Shown: positions 9,501 through 18,866, counted from the first letter of the stretch. The stretch: DNA of 64,000 nucleotides from Xaviernesmea rhizosphaerae (GCF_001938945.1 NZ_MKIO01000027.1:105551-169550); one strand, 5' to 3'. A program made the numbers and translations. Notes: generated from the sequence alone by a model not told the origin.

Positions 9501-9692
9501 CTCGGCGGCATTCCGCTCGCCATCGGCCATGGCGCCGGATCCGAGCTGCGCCAGCCGCTCGGTTACGCCATTGTCGGCGGCCTGATCGTCAGCCAGCTGC
9601 TGACGCTCTATTCGACACCGGTGATCTACCTCCTGCTCGACGGCTTGCGCCGGCGCCAGCCGGCCCCGCAGGCGGATACGGCAGCCGCCTGA
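6558..9692 (+). CDS. RND family efflux pump permease (MdtC/AcrB-like)
   Basis: A 1044-residue inner-membrane proton-driven efflux transporter of the hydrophobe/amphiphile RND group. The first transmembrane helix is at about residues 16-36 (FIDHPVATFLIMVG). The two halves each show a large periplasmic porter loop, and the proton-relay region is seen at GFVVDDAIVMLENI in helix 4. The C-terminal half repeats the pattern (GIVKKNGIMLVDFAI). Length is standard for the family. Its start overlaps the adaptor stop, so the two are one operon. The MdtB/MdtC-like character is judged from the PFLPVSALPQIDFPTI start; drug range unknown. Confidence 0.93.
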   Translation: MNSTAQDKLSGARTSGFFAFFIDHPVATFLIMVGIFVIGAVCYPFLPVSALPQIDFPTIQIEASLPGASPDTMAASVAQPIEQALSRVSGITEMTSNSSLGTTSITVQFALDQDIQTAASDVQTAISEASGSLPKDMPSAPTVHKVNPADAPVMQLSATSDLLTLPQLDEYIERNVATRIGQVSGVAYVNIGGKQKPAIRIAVDPGRLAQADVTLEDVRTAIGYLSLSAPKGNIDDPTRTFPITTNDQITSSAEWNDAVIAYRNGGPVRIRDIGRAVDGAEDAKMAHWTNGQRGIALDVFRQPGANVIEVVNAIKAQLPALQAALPPSIKLELVTDRTTTIRASVEDVQFTLVLTIGLVVLVIFLFLRNVRATLIPAVTLPIALVGALAPMWLLGFSLDNLSLMALVVAVGFVVDDAIVMLENISRHIEEGVAPMEAARRGAGEIGFTIVSISLSLIAVLIPILLLGGIVGRLFREFALTLTVAIALSAFVSLTLTPMLAARFIRVVPKEAHGRLYRMGEAFFDGLLSLYARSLTPAIRYRYVTLAIFLATIGLTAYLFVTIPKGFFPEQDTGFIAGLSQASPDISYSEMAKLQEKVSAIILKDPAVYSVFMDIGGGNGGNAMNQGHVNITLKPRGERDASAREVIDRLGTALNAQQGIQLFMQSAQDINIGARPAKTQYQYTLQDGDISELAAWSGKITAALQAMPELRDVGSDRQAEAPTLAIRIDRAAASLYGVLPATIDETLYDAFGQRQVASYSTQTDTFHVVLEVLPNLQRDIATLDRLSVRSSGGTLVPLSVVAKWSTDGVSPVSIAHQGQSPAVTVSFNLAPSVALGQATKAIEATVAALHPPAALQTSFSGSARAFQESLSTVPLLILASLFVVYLILGVLYESLIHPLTILSTLPSAGLGALLALDWAGLDFGLVGMIGVILLIGIVKKNGIMLVDFAIQAEREGMSSEEAIVKAAHMRFRPILMTTMAALLGGIPLAIGHGAGSELRQPLGYAIVGGLIVSQLLTLYSTPVIYLLLDGLRRRQPAPQADTAAA

Positions 9693-9720
9693 TCCGGGCG
9701 GCTCTCGTCGCCCCTTCCGT

Positions 9721-9741
9721 TTCCCGCCCGCGCGGCGGGAA
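9721..9741 (+). terminator. GC hairpin after the RND pump gene
   Basis: TTCCCGCC and GGCGGGAA form an 8-bp stem with a 5-base loop 28 bases after the pump stop. No T-run follows, so it is at best a weak or factor-dependent terminator. Confidence 0.4.
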
Positions 9742-9829
9742 GCGCCGCCCATTCCTATGGGATTCCTATTTCTTTGCCGCGCCGCCCGTCTCGAACGCCT
9801 ATGCGCCGCGCGCGATAATCCTGTCCGAC

Positions 9830-9865
9830 CCGTTGCCGGGATCCGCATGATCCCAGGGGCAACGG
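9830..9865. repeat. Long inverted repeat upstream of the kdp genes
   Basis: CCGTTGCCGGGATC pairs with GATCCCAGGGGCAACGG around a short loop, broken by a few extra bases. It lies 25 bases before the 27-codon ORF that opens the kdp cluster. It could be an operator, an mRNA 5' structure or a terminator remnant; no T-run follows. Confidence 0.6.
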
Positions 9866-9890
9866 CGCATCGCACAACAGGATTCTTCCC

Positions 9891-9974
9891 ATGATGGACT
9901 TCCTCCTTCTCGGCGCGTCAGCCGCCTTCTTCGCCCTGTGTTTCGCCTACACGCATCTGTGCGACCGGCTGTGA
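9891..9974 (+). CDS. 27-aa single-helix membrane peptide ahead of kdpF
   Basis: A very short frame encoding a hydrophobic peptide (MMDFLLLGASAAFFALC then FAYTHLCDRL). A single transmembrane helix of about 18 residues is followed by a short polar tail ending in Cys-Asp-Arg-Leu. It starts 13 bases before kdpF begins, on the same strand, and sits where a kdp leader gene would be. Similar one-helix peptides occur ahead of kdpF in other Proteobacteria, to my recollection, but I cannot confirm that here. The tandem ATG at 9891 and 9894 leaves the start ambiguous. Ribosome binding site is weak (AGGA). It may be an extra small Kdp-associated subunit. Confidence 0.5.
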   Translation: MMDFLLLGASAAFFALCFAYTHLCDRL

Positions 9975-9987
9975 GCGGGAGAGCGCC

Positions 9988-10077
9988 ATGTTGCTCGATT
10001 ATCTCGCCGGCGGTGCCGTCACCGTCTTCCTCACCGTCTATCTCACCTATGCCCTCATTCGTCCGGAGCGCTTCTAG
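9988..10077 (+). CDS. kdpF: KdpF, small subunit of the K+-transporting ATPase
   Basis: A 29-residue one-helix membrane peptide ending Tyr-Ala-Leu-Ile-Arg-Pro-Glu-Arg-Phe. The LIRPERF ending is the signature of KdpF, which stabilises the KdpABC complex in the membrane. GGGAGAG lies just upstream of the start. It is followed by kdpA, kdpB and kdpC in the standard order. Confidence 0.9.
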   Translation: MLLDYLAGGAVTVFLTVYLTYALIRPERF

Positions 10078-10156
10078 GGCCCGCGCCCGCCAAGGCGCGG
10101 CCTTGGCGGTGACGATGGCTTGAGAACGCGCCGCCCCGGCCGGGAAAGCACCTTTC

Positions 10157-11860
10157 ATGACCCTCAACGGTTGGCTTCAGATCCTGATCTTCTGCGGGAT
10201 CGTTCTTGCGCTCGTCAGGCCGCTCGGCGGCTACATGACGCGCGTCTTCGCGGGCGAGCGCACGCTTCTCTCGCCGCTCCTTTCGCCCATCGAGCGCGGG
10301 CTTCTGGCGCTGGCGGGCCCCGCCGCGCGTGAGGAGCAGCACTGGACGGCCTATGCCGTCTCGCTGCTCCTGTTCAATCTCTTCGGCGTCGTCCTGCTCT
10401 ATGCGCTGCTGCGGCTTCAGGGCCTGCTGCCCTATAATCCAGCCGGCATGGGCGCGGTCGGGCCGGAGCTTTCCTTCAACACGGCAGTGAGCTTCGTCAC
10501 CAACACCAACTGGCAGAACTATGGCGGGGAGAGCACGCTTTCTTATCTGACGCAGATGCTGGGCCTGACGGTGCAGAACTTCGTGTCCGCCGCCACCGGC
10601 ATGGCGATCGCCATCGGCCTGATCCGTGGCTTCTCGCGGGCGTCGGCCCGGGCGATCGGCAATTTCTGGACCGATATGCTGCGCGCCACGCTGCATATCC
10701 TGCTGCCCTTGTGCATCGTGCTGACCCTCGTCTATGTCGCGCTCGGCGTGCCGCAGACGCTGGGGCCCTATATCGAGGCCACCACGCTGGAAGGCGCCAG
10801 GCAGACCATTGCGCTCGGGCCCGTCGCCTCGCAGCTCGCCATCAAGATGCTCGGCACCAATGGCGGCGGCTTCTTCAACGCCAATTCCGCCCATCCCTTC
10901 GAGAATCCGGACAATCTGTCGAACCTGTTGCAGATGGTGTCGATCTTCGCCATCGGCGCCGCCTTCACCAATGTCTTCGGCCGGATGGTGGGCAATCCGC
11001 GCCAGGGCTGGGCGATCCTCTCGGCCATGGGCATCCTGTTCCTGATCGGCGTCGGCGTGGTCTATGCGGCGGAAGCTTCGGGCAATCCGCTCCTGCAGTC
11101 GCTGCATCTGGCCGGCGGCAATATGGAAGGCAAGGAGGCGCGCTTCGGCATCGCCATGTCCTCGCTCTTCGCCGTCATCACCACGGCCGCCTCCTGCGGC
11201 GCGGTCAACGGCATGCTCGGTTCCTTCACCGCGCTCGGCGGCCTGGTGCCGCTGATCAACATGCAGCTCGGCGAGGTGATCGTCGGCGGCGTCGGCGCGG
11301 GCTTCTATGGCATCGTGCTGTTCATCATCATCGCCGTCTTCGTGGCCGGGCTGATGGTGGGCCGCACGCCGGAATATCTCGGCAAGAAGATCGAGGCCAA
11401 GGAAATGAAGATGGCGGTGCTGGCCGTGCTCTGCCTGCCGCTCGCCATGCTGGTCCTGGTGGCGATCTCCAGCGTGATGCCGTCGGCCGTCGCCTCTATC
11501 GGCACCGCCGGTCCGCACGGCTTCTCCGAGATCCTCTATGCCTATACCTCGGCAGCCGCCAACAACGGCTCGGCCTTCGGCGGGCTCTCGGGCAACACGC
11601 CCTGGTACAACGTCACGCTGGGGCTCGGCATGCTGATGGGCCGCTTCCTGGTGATCGTGCCCGCACTCGCCATTGCCGGCGCGCTGGTGGCAAAGAAGAC
11701 CGTGCCCGCCTCGGCCGGCACCTTCCCCACCGACGGGCCGCTCTTCGTCGGGCTGCTGGTCGGCACCATCGTCATCGTCGGCGGGCTCACCTTCTTCCCC
11801 GCTTTGGCGCTGGGCCCCGTGGTGGAACATCTGGTCGCCGTCGCCGGGGAGACCTTCTGA
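10157..11860 (+). CDS. kdpA: KdpA, K+-translocating subunit
   Basis: A 567-residue polytopic membrane protein that selects and binds K+ in the KdpFABC P-type ATPase. Ten or so hydrophobic helices are visible. The four pore-loop repeats expected of this channel-like subunit can be picked out, including [18 protein letters not shown] and the [20 protein letters not shown] loop. Length is that of the family. It is preceded by kdpF and followed by kdpB after 169 bases with no gene in between. Expression is expected under K+ limitation through KdpDE. Confidence 0.97.
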   Translation: MTLNGWLQILIFCGIVLALVRPLGGYMTRVFAGERTLLSPLLSPIERGLLALAGPAAREEQHWTAYAVSLLLFNLFGVVLLYALLRLQGLLPYNPAGMGAVGPELSFNTAVSFVTNTNWQNYGGESTLSYLTQMLGLTVQNFVSAATGMAIAIGLIRGFSRASARAIGNFWTDMLRATLHILLPLCIVLTLVYVALGVPQTLGPYIEATTLEGARQTIALGPVASQLAIKMLGTNGGGFFNANSAHPFENPDNLSNLLQMVSIFAIGAAFTNVFGRMVGNPRQGWAILSAMGILFLIGVGVVYAAEASGNPLLQSLHLAGGNMEGKEARFGIAMSSLFAVITTAASCGAVNGMLGSFTALGGLVPLINMQLGEVIVGGVGAGFYGIVLFIIIAVFVAGLMVGRTPEYLGKKIEAKEMKMAVLAVLCLPLAMLVLVAISSVMPSAVASIGTAGPHGFSEILYAYTSAAANNGSAFGGLSGNTPWYNVTLGLGMLMGRFLVIVPALAIAGALVAKKTVPASAGTFPTDGPLFVGLLVGTIVIVGGLTFFPALALGPVVEHLVAVAGETF

Positions 11861-12029
11861 GGCGAAAGGCGCGGGTCTCCCTGCCTCGAGCGGGGACGAT
11901 CCGCGCCGTCCATGCCCCTGCATTCACGAACATGAAGCCGAGGCGCGCCCTCCCGCGCGCCGGTCTCACCCCTTTCCCCTGCCGCGACCGCATCCGGTCG
12001 CCTTTGAAAAAATTCCGCTGGAGTCTCTG

Positions 12030-14078
12030 ATGAGCCAGGCACAATCCGTCAGCATTCTCGACCGGCGCATCCTGCTGCCGGCCGTGGGCGCGGCCTTCCG
12101 CAAGCTCGATCCGCGCACGCTCGCCCGCAATCCCGTCATGTTCGTGGTCGCCACCGTCTCGGCTCTGACCACGCTTCTCTTCCTGCGCGATCTGGCGCGC
12201 GGCGGGCCGGATCTCGGCTTCTCCTTCCAGATCAATCTCTGGCTCTGGTTCACCGTGCTCTTCGCCAATTTCGCCGAAGCGGTCGCCGAAGGGCGCGGCA
12301 AGGCGCAGGCGGATTCGCTGCGCAAGGCCCGCACCGAGACCGAGGCCAAGCGGCTGACATCGGCGACCGGCCGCGATTATGAGCGCGTGCCCGGCACCAG
12401 CCTGAAGGTGGGCGATCTCGTTCTTGTCGAGGCGGGCGACATCATCCCCTCCGACGGCGAGGTGATCGAAGGCGTGGCCTCGGTCAACGAAGCGGCGATC
12501 ACGGGCGAGAGCGCCCCCGTCATCCGCGAATCCGGTGGCGACCGCTCGGCGGTCACAGGCGGTACGGAAGTGCTGTCCGACTGGATCCGCGTGCGCATCA
12601 CCGCGGCGGCCGGCGCCACCTTCCTCGACCGGATGATCTCGCTGGTGGAAGGCGCCGAGCGGCAGAAGACACCGAACGAGATCGCGCTCAACATCCTGCT
12701 GGCCGGCATGACGCTGATCTTCGTTCTGGCCACCGCCACCATTCCGAGCTTTGCCGCCTATGCCGGCGGCAGCATTCCCGTCATCGTGCTGGTGGCCCTG
12801 TTCGTCACGCTGATCCCCACCACCATCGGCGCGCTGCTCTCGGCCATCGGCATTGCCGGCATGGACCGCCTGGTGCGCTTCAACGTGCTGGCCATGTCCG
12901 GCCGCGCGGTGGAAGCCGCCGGCGACATCGACACGCTGCTGCTGGACAAGACCGGTACGATCACGCTCGGCAACCGTCAGGCCACCAGCTTCCGCCCGCT
13001 CAAGGGCGTGACGGAACAGGCGCTGGCCGATGCCGCCCAGCTCGCCTCGCTGGCCGACGAGACGCCGGAGGGGCGCTCCGTCGTGGTGCTGGCCAAGGAG
13101 AAATACGCCATCCGCGCCCGTGACATGGCCAGCCTGAAGGCGATCTTCGTGCCGTTCACCGCCCAGACCCGCATGAGCGGCGTCGATCTCGAGGGCTCGT
13201 CCATCCGCAAGGGCGCGGTGGAGGCGGTGCTCGCGGCCGTCGCCGGCCAGGCCGATGGCGCGGCGGTCAAGGAGCTGCGCGCCATCGCCGACGAGATCGC
13301 CAAGACCGGCGGCACGCCGCTGGCCGTGTCGCGCGACGGGCGGCTGCTCGGCGTCATCGCGCTGAAGGACATCGTCAAGGGCGGCATCCGCGAGCGCTTC
13401 GCCGAACTGCGGCGCATGGGCATCCGCACGGTCATGATTACCGGCGACAATCCGATCACGGCGGCGGCGATCGCGGCGGAGGCGGGCGTGGACGATTTCC
13501 TCGCCCAGGCGACGCCGGAAAACAAGTTGGAGCTGATCCGCGAGGAACAGGCCAAGGGCAAGCTGGTGGCCATGTGCGGCGACGGCACCAATGACGCGCC
13601 GGCGCTGGCCCAGGCCGATGTCGGCGTGGCGATGAACACCGGCACGGTCGCCGCCCGCGAGGCCGGCAACATGGTGGACCTCGACAGCGACCCGACCAAG
13701 CTGATCGAGATCGTCGAGATCGGCAAGCAGCTCCTGATGACGCGCGGCGCGCTGACGACCTTCTCGATCGCCAACGACATCGCCAAATATTTTGCCATCA
13801 TTCCGGCCATGTTCCTGACCTTCTATCCCCAGCTCGGCGTGCTCAACGTCATGGGGCTGGCCACACCGCAAAGCGCCATCCTGTCGGCCATCATCTTCAA
13901 CGCGCTGATCATCATCGCGCTGATCCCGCTCTCGCTCAAAGGGGTTGCCTACCGCCCCGTGGGCGCCGGCGCGCTGCTCTCGCGCAACCTCCTGATCTAT
14001 GGCCTGGGCGGCATCCTCGTGCCCTTCGTCGGCATCAAGGCGATCGATCTCCTCGTCACCGCCATCGGCCTGGCCTGA
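12030..14078 (+). CDS. kdpB: KdpB, P-type ATPase catalytic subunit
   Basis: A 682-residue P-type ATPase that hydrolyses ATP to drive K+ uptake with KdpA. The phosphorylation motif DKTGTIT places the aspartyl-phosphate at D306. The actuator motif is seen as TGESAPV, and the hinge motif as [16 protein letters not shown]. Helices flank these in the usual order. I start at [11 protein letters not shown] because the far longer upstream frame overlaps kdpA out of frame and has no protein character. The N-terminal residues [13 protein letters not shown] are typical of KdpB. The ribosome binding site is weak (GGAG at about 10 bases). Confidence 0.97.
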   Translation: MSQAQSVSILDRRILLPAVGAAFRKLDPRTLARNPVMFVVATVSALTTLLFLRDLARGGPDLGFSFQINLWLWFTVLFANFAEAVAEGRGKAQADSLRKARTETEAKRLTSATGRDYERVPGTSLKVGDLVLVEAGDIIPSDGEVIEGVASVNEAAITGESAPVIRESGGDRSAVTGGTEVLSDWIRVRITAAAGATFLDRMISLVEGAERQKTPNEIALNILLAGMTLIFVLATATIPSFAAYAGGSIPVIVLVALFVTLIPTTIGALLSAIGIAGMDRLVRFNVLAMSGRAVEAAGDIDTLLLDKTGTITLGNRQATSFRPLKGVTEQALADAAQLASLADETPEGRSVVVLAKEKYAIRARDMASLKAIFVPFTAQTRMSGVDLEGSSIRKGAVEAVLAAVAGQADGAAVKELRAIADEIAKTGGTPLAVSRDGRLLGVIALKDIVKGGIRERFAELRRMGIRTVMITGDNPITAAAIAAEAGVDDFLAQATPENKLELIREEQAKGKLVAMCGDGTNDAPALAQADVGVAMNTGTVAAREAGNMVDLDSDPTKLIEIVEIGKQLLMTRGALTTFSIANDIAKYFAIIPAMFLTFYPQLGVLNVMGLATPQSAILSAIIFNALIIIALIPLSLKGVAYRPVGAGALLSRNLLIYGLGGILVPFVGIKAIDLLVTAIGLA

Positions 14079-14155
14079 GGTCGGTCCCGCGCGCTTCGCA
14101 GCAAGGGCGCGCTCTCCACGCGTGCCCGTCGACCCTTCTTTCAAGGAATGCTTCC

Positions 14156-14767
14156 ATGTTCAAACAGCTTCGCCCCGCTCTCGTCCTGCTCTTCGCCACC
14201 GCGGCGATCACCGGTCTCGTCTACCCGCTCGCCATGACCGGCATCGCCCAGGCGGTCTTTCCCGCGCAGGCCAATGGCAGCCTGATCGAAAAGGACGGAA
14301 CCGTCATCGGCTCGGCCCTGATCGGCCAGTCCTTCACCAGCCCGCGCTACTTCCACGGCCGGCCCTCGGCCACCACGGGCGCCGACCCGGCCGATGCGAG
14401 CAAATCCGTTCCTCAGCCCTATAATGCCGCCAATTCCATGGGCTCCAATCTCGGCCCCACCAGCAAGGCGCTGATCGACCGGGTGACGGCGGCCACCGCC
14501 GCCGCGCGGGCCGACAATCCGGATGGGGTCTCGGCCGACGTGCCCGCCGATCTCGTCACCGCCTCGGGCAGCGGGGTCGACCCGCATCTGACGCCGCAGG
14601 CCGCCTACTGGCAGGTGGCGCGGGTGGCCAGGGCCCGTGGCCTGGACGAGGCCGCGGTGCGGGCGCTGGTGGACAGCCATATCGAGGCGCGCGAGCTGGG
14701 CGTGCTGGGCGAGCCCGTTGTCAATGTTCTGGCGCTGAACATGGCGCTCGACGCCCTGCGCTCCTGA
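14156..14767 (+). CDS. kdpC: KdpC, K+-transporting ATPase assembly subunit
   Basis: A 203-residue protein with one N-terminal transmembrane helix (about 8-30) and a periplasmic domain. Family signs include [31 protein letters not shown] and [11 protein letters not shown] near the end. KdpC stabilises the KdpFABC complex and has been proposed to raise its affinity for ATP. AAGGAATG precedes the start. It closes the structural part of the cluster: a strong GC hairpin with TTTT lies four bases after its stop. Confidence 0.96.
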   Translation: MFKQLRPALVLLFATAAITGLVYPLAMTGIAQAVFPAQANGSLIEKDGTVIGSALIGQSFTSPRYFHGRPSATTGADPADASKSVPQPYNAANSMGSNLGPTSKALIDRVTAATAAARADNPDGVSADVPADLVTASGSGVDPHLTPQAAYWQVARVARARGLDEAAVRALVDSHIEARELGVLGEPVVNVLALNMALDALRS

Positions 14768-14770
14768 TGG

Positions 14771-14795
14771 GGCGGGGCAGGCGCCCCGCCTTTTC
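14771..14795 (+). terminator. Rho-independent terminator after kdpC
   Basis: GGCGGGGC and GCCCCGCC form a perfect 8-bp stem with a 4-base loop, followed at once by TTTT. It should end most kdpFABC transcripts, leaving kdpDE to read-through or its own promoter. Confidence 0.75.
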
Positions 14796-14908
14796 AGGCC
14801 TGCGATGGGGGCTGCCGGCGAAAGCTTTTGACAGGCGCGCGCCGGCGTGCTGCTGACGGGCAGGGAAGGGCGCTTCATCGCGGGGCCCAAGCCGCTCTGG
14901 CGCTGATC

Positions 14909-14957
14909 GGCGCATCGGACCGAAAAGCGGGAACGGCGGTCTGATTATTCGATGCGA
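14909..14957. repeat. Rhizobial-type intergenic palindrome, copy 1
   Basis: Contains GCATCGGACCGAAAAGCGGGAAC followed, after divergence, by ATTCGATGCG. This is the most degenerate copy of the palindrome family in this window. It sits in the kdpC-kdpD gap, between the kdpC terminator and kdpD. Confidence 0.55.
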
Positions 14958-15014
14958 AAACCAGGGACCTCGCGCATCGCCCCGATGCCCCGAGGCTAGG
15001 AACAGGCTTGCAGC

Positions 15015-17732
15015 ATGGCAGACGACCGCCGCGACACCGATGGCAGGCCTTCGCCGGACGCGCTTCTGGCGCGCGCCGAGCGCGAGGGCCGGGGCCGGCT
15101 GAAGATCTTTCTCGGCGCCGCCCCCGGTGTCGGCAAGACCTATGAAATGCTGATGGAGGGCCGCGCGCGCCGCGCCGATGGCGTGGATGTGGCGATCGGC
15201 GTGGTCGAGACCCACGGCCGGCGCGAGACGCAGGCGCTGCTCGAGGGCTTCGAGATCCTGCCCCGCCGGGGCAGCGACTATCACGGTCAGGCACTCGCCG
15301 AGATGGATCTCGACGCCATTCTCGGCCGGCGGCCGTCGCTGGTGCTGGTGGACGAGCTGGCCCACACCAATGCCACCGGCAGCCGCCATCCCAAGCGCTA
15401 CATGGATGTCGAGGAGATCCTGGCGCGCGGCATCGACGTCTATGCCACGCTCAACATTCAGCATATCGAGAGCCTGAACGACATCGTCGCCCAGATCACC
15501 CGCGTGCGCGTGCGCGAGACCGTGCCGGATACGATCATCGACCGGGCCGACGATGTCGAGATCGTCGACATCACGCCCGACGACCTGATCAAGCGGCTGA
15601 AGGACGGCAAGATCTATCAGGAGGAGACGGCGCGCCGGGCGATCGAGAATTATTTCGTGCCCGGCAACCTCACCGCGCTGCGCGAGCTGGCGCTCAGGCG
15701 CACGGCGCAGCGGGTGGACGACCAGCTGCTGCACCATATGCAGGCCCATGCGATCTCCGGCCCCTGGCCGGCCGGCGAGCGGGTGCTGCTCTGCCTTGGC
15801 CATGGGCCGGAGGGGGCCGGCCTGGTGCGCACCGCCCGGCGGATCGCCGAGCGGCTGCGCGCGCCCTGGACGGTGCTGCATCTGGACCGGCCGCAGGCCG
15901 TGCTGCGCAGCGACGCGGAAAAGGACCGGCTGGCGGCCAATCTGCGGCTGGCCGAGCAGCTGGGCGGCGAAAGCGTCGTTCTGCCGGGCGTGCATCTGGC
16001 CCGCGAGATCCTGGCTTATGCGCAGGGGCGCAACGTCACCCATATCATCGTCGGCCGCCCCGCCCACGCCGGCTGGTCCCGCTTGGGTCTGCTCGGCTGG
16101 GGCGCCTCGGTCACCGAGGAGCTGGTGCGCCGCGCCGGGCGGATCAGCGTGCATGTGGTCTCGGGCGAGGCGGAGGAGGGCCCGCCGCGCCGGGGGGTGA
16201 AGACGGCAGCGCCGTCCGAGCCGTTCCACATCCTGCCCTATCTCATCAGCCTGGTTTTCGTCGGGCTCGCGGTGGGTGCCGGCGCGCTGCTCGATCAGGT
16301 GCTGAACGTGCAGAACCTGGCGCTCGGCTTTCTGATGGCCGTGCTGCTCTCGGCGGTCGCCGGCGGCCTGGGGCCGGCCCTCTGTGCCTCGGTGGCCGGC
16401 GCGCTGTCCTTCAACTTCTTCTTCCTGGAGCCGCGCTACACCTTCACCGTGCGCGATCCTGAAAGCCTGGTGGCGCTGTTCTTCTATCTCGGCACGGCGC
16501 TGGTGGCCTCCAACCTGACGGCGGCGGTGCAGCGCCAGGCGGCGGCGGCGCGCGCACGGGCGCGCACCACGGAGGATCTCTACCTCTTCTCGCGCAAGCT
16601 CGCGGGCACCGGCACGCTCGACGACGTGCTCTGGGCCACCGCCTTCCAGATCGCCTCCATGCTGAAGCTGCGCGTCGTCATCCTGCTGCCGGAGGGCGAC
16701 AGCATCGCGGTCAAGGCCGGCTATCCGCCCGACGACACGCTGGCGGACGCCGATATCGCCGCCGCGCACTGGGCCTGGGAGCATGACCGCCCGGCCGGGC
16801 GCGCCGCCGACACGCTTCCCGGCGCCCGGCGGCTCTACATGCCCTTGCGCACCGGGAGAAAGGCCATCGGCGTGATCGGGCTCGACGACGACCGCCAGGG
16901 CCCCTTGCTCACCCCTGCCGATCAGCGGCTGTTCGACGCGCTGGCCGATCAGGCGGCGCTCGCCATCGAGCGCATCCAGCTGGTCTCCGATGTCGATACG
17001 GCCCGGCTGGCGGCCGAGACCGACCGACTGCGCACCGCGCTGCTCACCTCGATCTCGCATGATCTGAAGACGCCGCTCGCCGCCATTCTCGGCTCGGCCG
17101 GCACGCTGAAGGATTTCGACGGGCAGCTCGATGCGGAGTCGCGCGGCGAACTTCTCGGCACCGTGATCGACGAGGCCGAGCGGCTGAACCGCTTCATCGC
17201 CAATCTGCTCGACATGACCCGGCTGGGCGCGGGCGCGATGGAGCCGAACCATGCCCTTCACTTTGCCGGCGATATCGTCGGCAGCGCGCTCGCCCGCGCC
17301 GCCAAGATCGCCGCCGGACACAGGGTGGCCGTGTCCCTGCCGGTCGACCTGCCGATGCTCAAGGTCGATCCCGTCCTGTTCGAGCAGGTGCTGTTCAACC
17401 TGATCGACAATGCCGCGAAATATGCGCCCGAAGGCAGCCTGATCACGCTGGGCGGCGGGCGGGATGCGCAGGGCCTGTTTCTCAGCGTGATGGATGAGGG
17501 GCCGGGCATTCCGCCGGAGGATATCGAGCGGATCTTCGACAGCTTTTACCGCGTGCGCAAGGGCGACCAGGTGCGCGCCGGCACCGGTCTCGGCCTTGCC
17601 ATCTGCCGCGGCTTCGTGGAAGCCATGGGCGGAACGATCCACGCCGCCAACCGCACCGACCGGCCGGGCGCCATCTTCACCCTGCGCATGCCGGTGGAGG
17701 AGCGCGCCCTACCATCGACCCCGCCGCCCTAG
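15015..17732 (+). CDS. kdpD: KdpD, osmosensitive K+ channel histidine kinase
   Basis: A 905-residue sensor kinase that senses K+ limitation or salt stress and phosphorylates KdpE. Domains in order: KdpD N-terminal domain with Walker A (GAAPGVGKTYEML, about 35-47), a universal-stress-protein-like domain (about 250-375), four transmembrane helices (about 405-510), GAF domain (about 530-660), and histidine kinase core with the phospho-acceptor H682 in SISHDLKTPLA. The ATP-binding domain shows NLIDNAAKYAP and GTGLGLAICRG. Full family length. It follows a terminator and a repeat, so separate control from kdpFABC is possible. Confidence 0.97.
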   Translation: MADDRRDTDGRPSPDALLARAEREGRGRLKIFLGAAPGVGKTYEMLMEGRARRADGVDVAIGVVETHGRRETQALLEGFEILPRRGSDYHGQALAEMDLDAILGRRPSLVLVDELAHTNATGSRHPKRYMDVEEILARGIDVYATLNIQHIESLNDIVAQITRVRVRETVPDTIIDRADDVEIVDITPDDLIKRLKDGKIYQEETARRAIENYFVPGNLTALRELALRRTAQRVDDQLLHHMQAHAISGPWPAGERVLLCLGHGPEGAGLVRTARRIAERLRAPWTVLHLDRPQAVLRSDAEKDRLAANLRLAEQLGGESVVLPGVHLAREILAYAQGRNVTHIIVGRPAHAGWSRLGLLGWGASVTEELVRRAGRISVHVVSGEAEEGPPRRGVKTAAPSEPFHILPYLISLVFVGLAVGAGALLDQVLNVQNLALGFLMAVLLSAVAGGLGPALCASVAGALSFNFFFLEPRYTFTVRDPESLVALFFYLGTALVASNLTAAVQRQAAAARARARTTEDLYLFSRKLAGTGTLDDVLWATAFQIASMLKLRVVILLPEGDSIAVKAGYPPDDTLADADIAAAHWAWEHDRPAGRAADTLPGARRLYMPLRTGRKAIGVIGLDDDRQGPLLTPADQRLFDALADQAALAIERIQLVSDVDTARLAAETDRLRTALLTSISHDLKTPLAAILGSAGTLKDFDGQLDAESRGELLGTVIDEAERLNRFIANLLDMTRLGAGAMEPNHALHFAGDIVGSALARAAKIAAGHRVAVSLPVDLPMLKVDPVLFEQVLFNLIDNAAKYAPEGSLITLGGGRDAQGLFLSVMDEGPGIPPEDIERIFDSFYRVRKGDQVRAGTGLGLAICRGFVEAMGGTIHAANRTDRPGAIFTLRMPVEERALPSTPPP

Positions 17733-17833
17733 AGAATCGGACTGAAAACAGTCCTCAGTGCGATGCTCTAGATTTTTGTTTTTGCATCGGATTTTTCCGA
17801 AAACCGGTTCCCACCTTTCGGTCCGATGCTCTA
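17731..17833. repeat. Rhizobial-type intergenic palindrome pair, copy 2
   Basis: Two adjoining palindromes. The first is AGAGAATCGGACTG paired with CGATGCTCT at 17731-17769. The second is GCATCGGATTTTTCCG paired with TTTCGGTCCGATGC at 17784-17828. It fills the space between kdpD and kdpE. Confidence 0.75.
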
Positions 17834-17863
17834 TACCCCGTCGCCCGCCCCCGGAGAGACGCC

Positions 17864-18556
17864 ATGACCCATCCCGCCATCCGCATCCTCGTCGTCGATG
17901 ACGAGCCGCCGATCCGCAAGCTGCTGCGCGTGGGCCTGTCGACCCAGGGCTATCAGATTCTCGAGGCGATGAACGGCAAGACGGCGATCGAGGCGGTGGC
18001 GGCCGAGAGCCCCGACCTGATCCTGCTCGATCTCGGCCTGCCGGACATGGCCGGACAGGCGCTGCTGCAGCGCTGGCGCGGCGAGGGGCTGACCGTGCCG
18101 ATCGTCATCCTCTCCAGCCGCACCGACGAGGCGGGCATCGTCGAGGCGCTGGAAACGGGCGCCGACGATTACGTCGCCAAGCCCTTCGGCATGAACGAGC
18201 TGGCGGCGCGCCTGCGCGTGGCGCTGCGCCACCGGCTGCAGAGCCAGGGCGAGAAGCCCCTGTTCCAGGCGGGTGATCTCCAGGTCGATCTGGTCCGCCG
18301 GATCGTGCGCGTGGCCGAACGCGAGGTGAAGCTCTCGCCGAAGGAATATGACATCCTGCGCATTCTCGTGCAGCATGCCGGCAAGGTGCTGACCCATCGC
18401 TTCCTCTTGGAGCAGGTCTGGGACGGGCTGACCGACGTGCAATATCTGCGCGTCTATGTGCGCCAGCTGCGCCAGAAGATCGAGGCGACGCCGGACCAGC
18501 CGCGCTATATCCTGACGGAAACCGGCGTGGGCTACCGGCTGGTGGAGCCGGGCTGA
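17864..18556 (+). CDS. kdpE: KdpE, OmpR-type response regulator
   Basis: A 230-residue response regulator that activates kdpFABC when phosphorylated by KdpD. The receiver domain spans about 7-120 with the acidic pocket D12/D13, phospho-acceptor D56 (LILLDLGLPD) and the conserved Lys in VAKPF. The winged-helix DNA-binding domain spans about 132-228 (LSPKEYDILRILVQHAG, then TETGVGYRL). The kdpD stop is 131 bases upstream, with palindromic repeats between. KdpDE is a recognised pair, so the target is most likely the kdp promoter upstream. Confidence 0.96.
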   Translation: MTHPAIRILVVDDEPPIRKLLRVGLSTQGYQILEAMNGKTAIEAVAAESPDLILLDLGLPDMAGQALLQRWRGEGLTVPIVILSSRTDEAGIVEALETGADDYVAKPFGMNELAARLRVALRHRLQSQGEKPLFQAGDLQVDLVRRIVRVAEREVKLSPKEYDILRILVQHAGKVLTHRFLLEQVWDGLTDVQYLRVYVRQLRQKIEATPDQPRYILTETGVGYRLVEPG

Positions 18557-18866
18557 GATGGGGTCCGCTGTCGCCCTCCCGTGCCGTCGGGAGGCGCCCG
18601 TTGTCGAGAGGCCCAGCCGATCTGGGCCTGTGGGCCGCAGGTTTCGAGAGGGTGCTTCATCGCTTTCTCAACACAATGCGGTAAAGACAGGCGCAGGCAA
18701 GGCGAGGGGCGGCGGCTGGACGGGCTGGCGCAACCGCGTCGCAGACGGCCCGCGGGTGGCTTGGAAAGCCGCGTTTGCGGCGGTTGGCCGGCGGAAAATT
18801 CTACCGGCGGGCTCCCGATCTCGGGAAACGGCGTCCCGCATGGCCGGGCGGCAAGGAGAGAGGCGA
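18557..18866. other. 310-bp gap after kdpE with two hairpins
   Basis: Just after kdpE two short stem-loops are visible: CCTCCCG with CGGGAGG (18578-18597) and GGCCCAG with CTGGGCC (18612-18630). Neither has a T-run. The rest shows no gene or motif I recognise. An in-frame extension of the following gene reaches back into this gap but reads as noncoding. Confidence 0.5.

Noticed and set aside
11787-14144. Long minus-strand frames opposite kdpA, kdpB and kdpC
   Set aside because: The kdp genes carry clear family motifs on the plus strand; the antisense frames are Arg/Gly-rich repeats of the codon bias.
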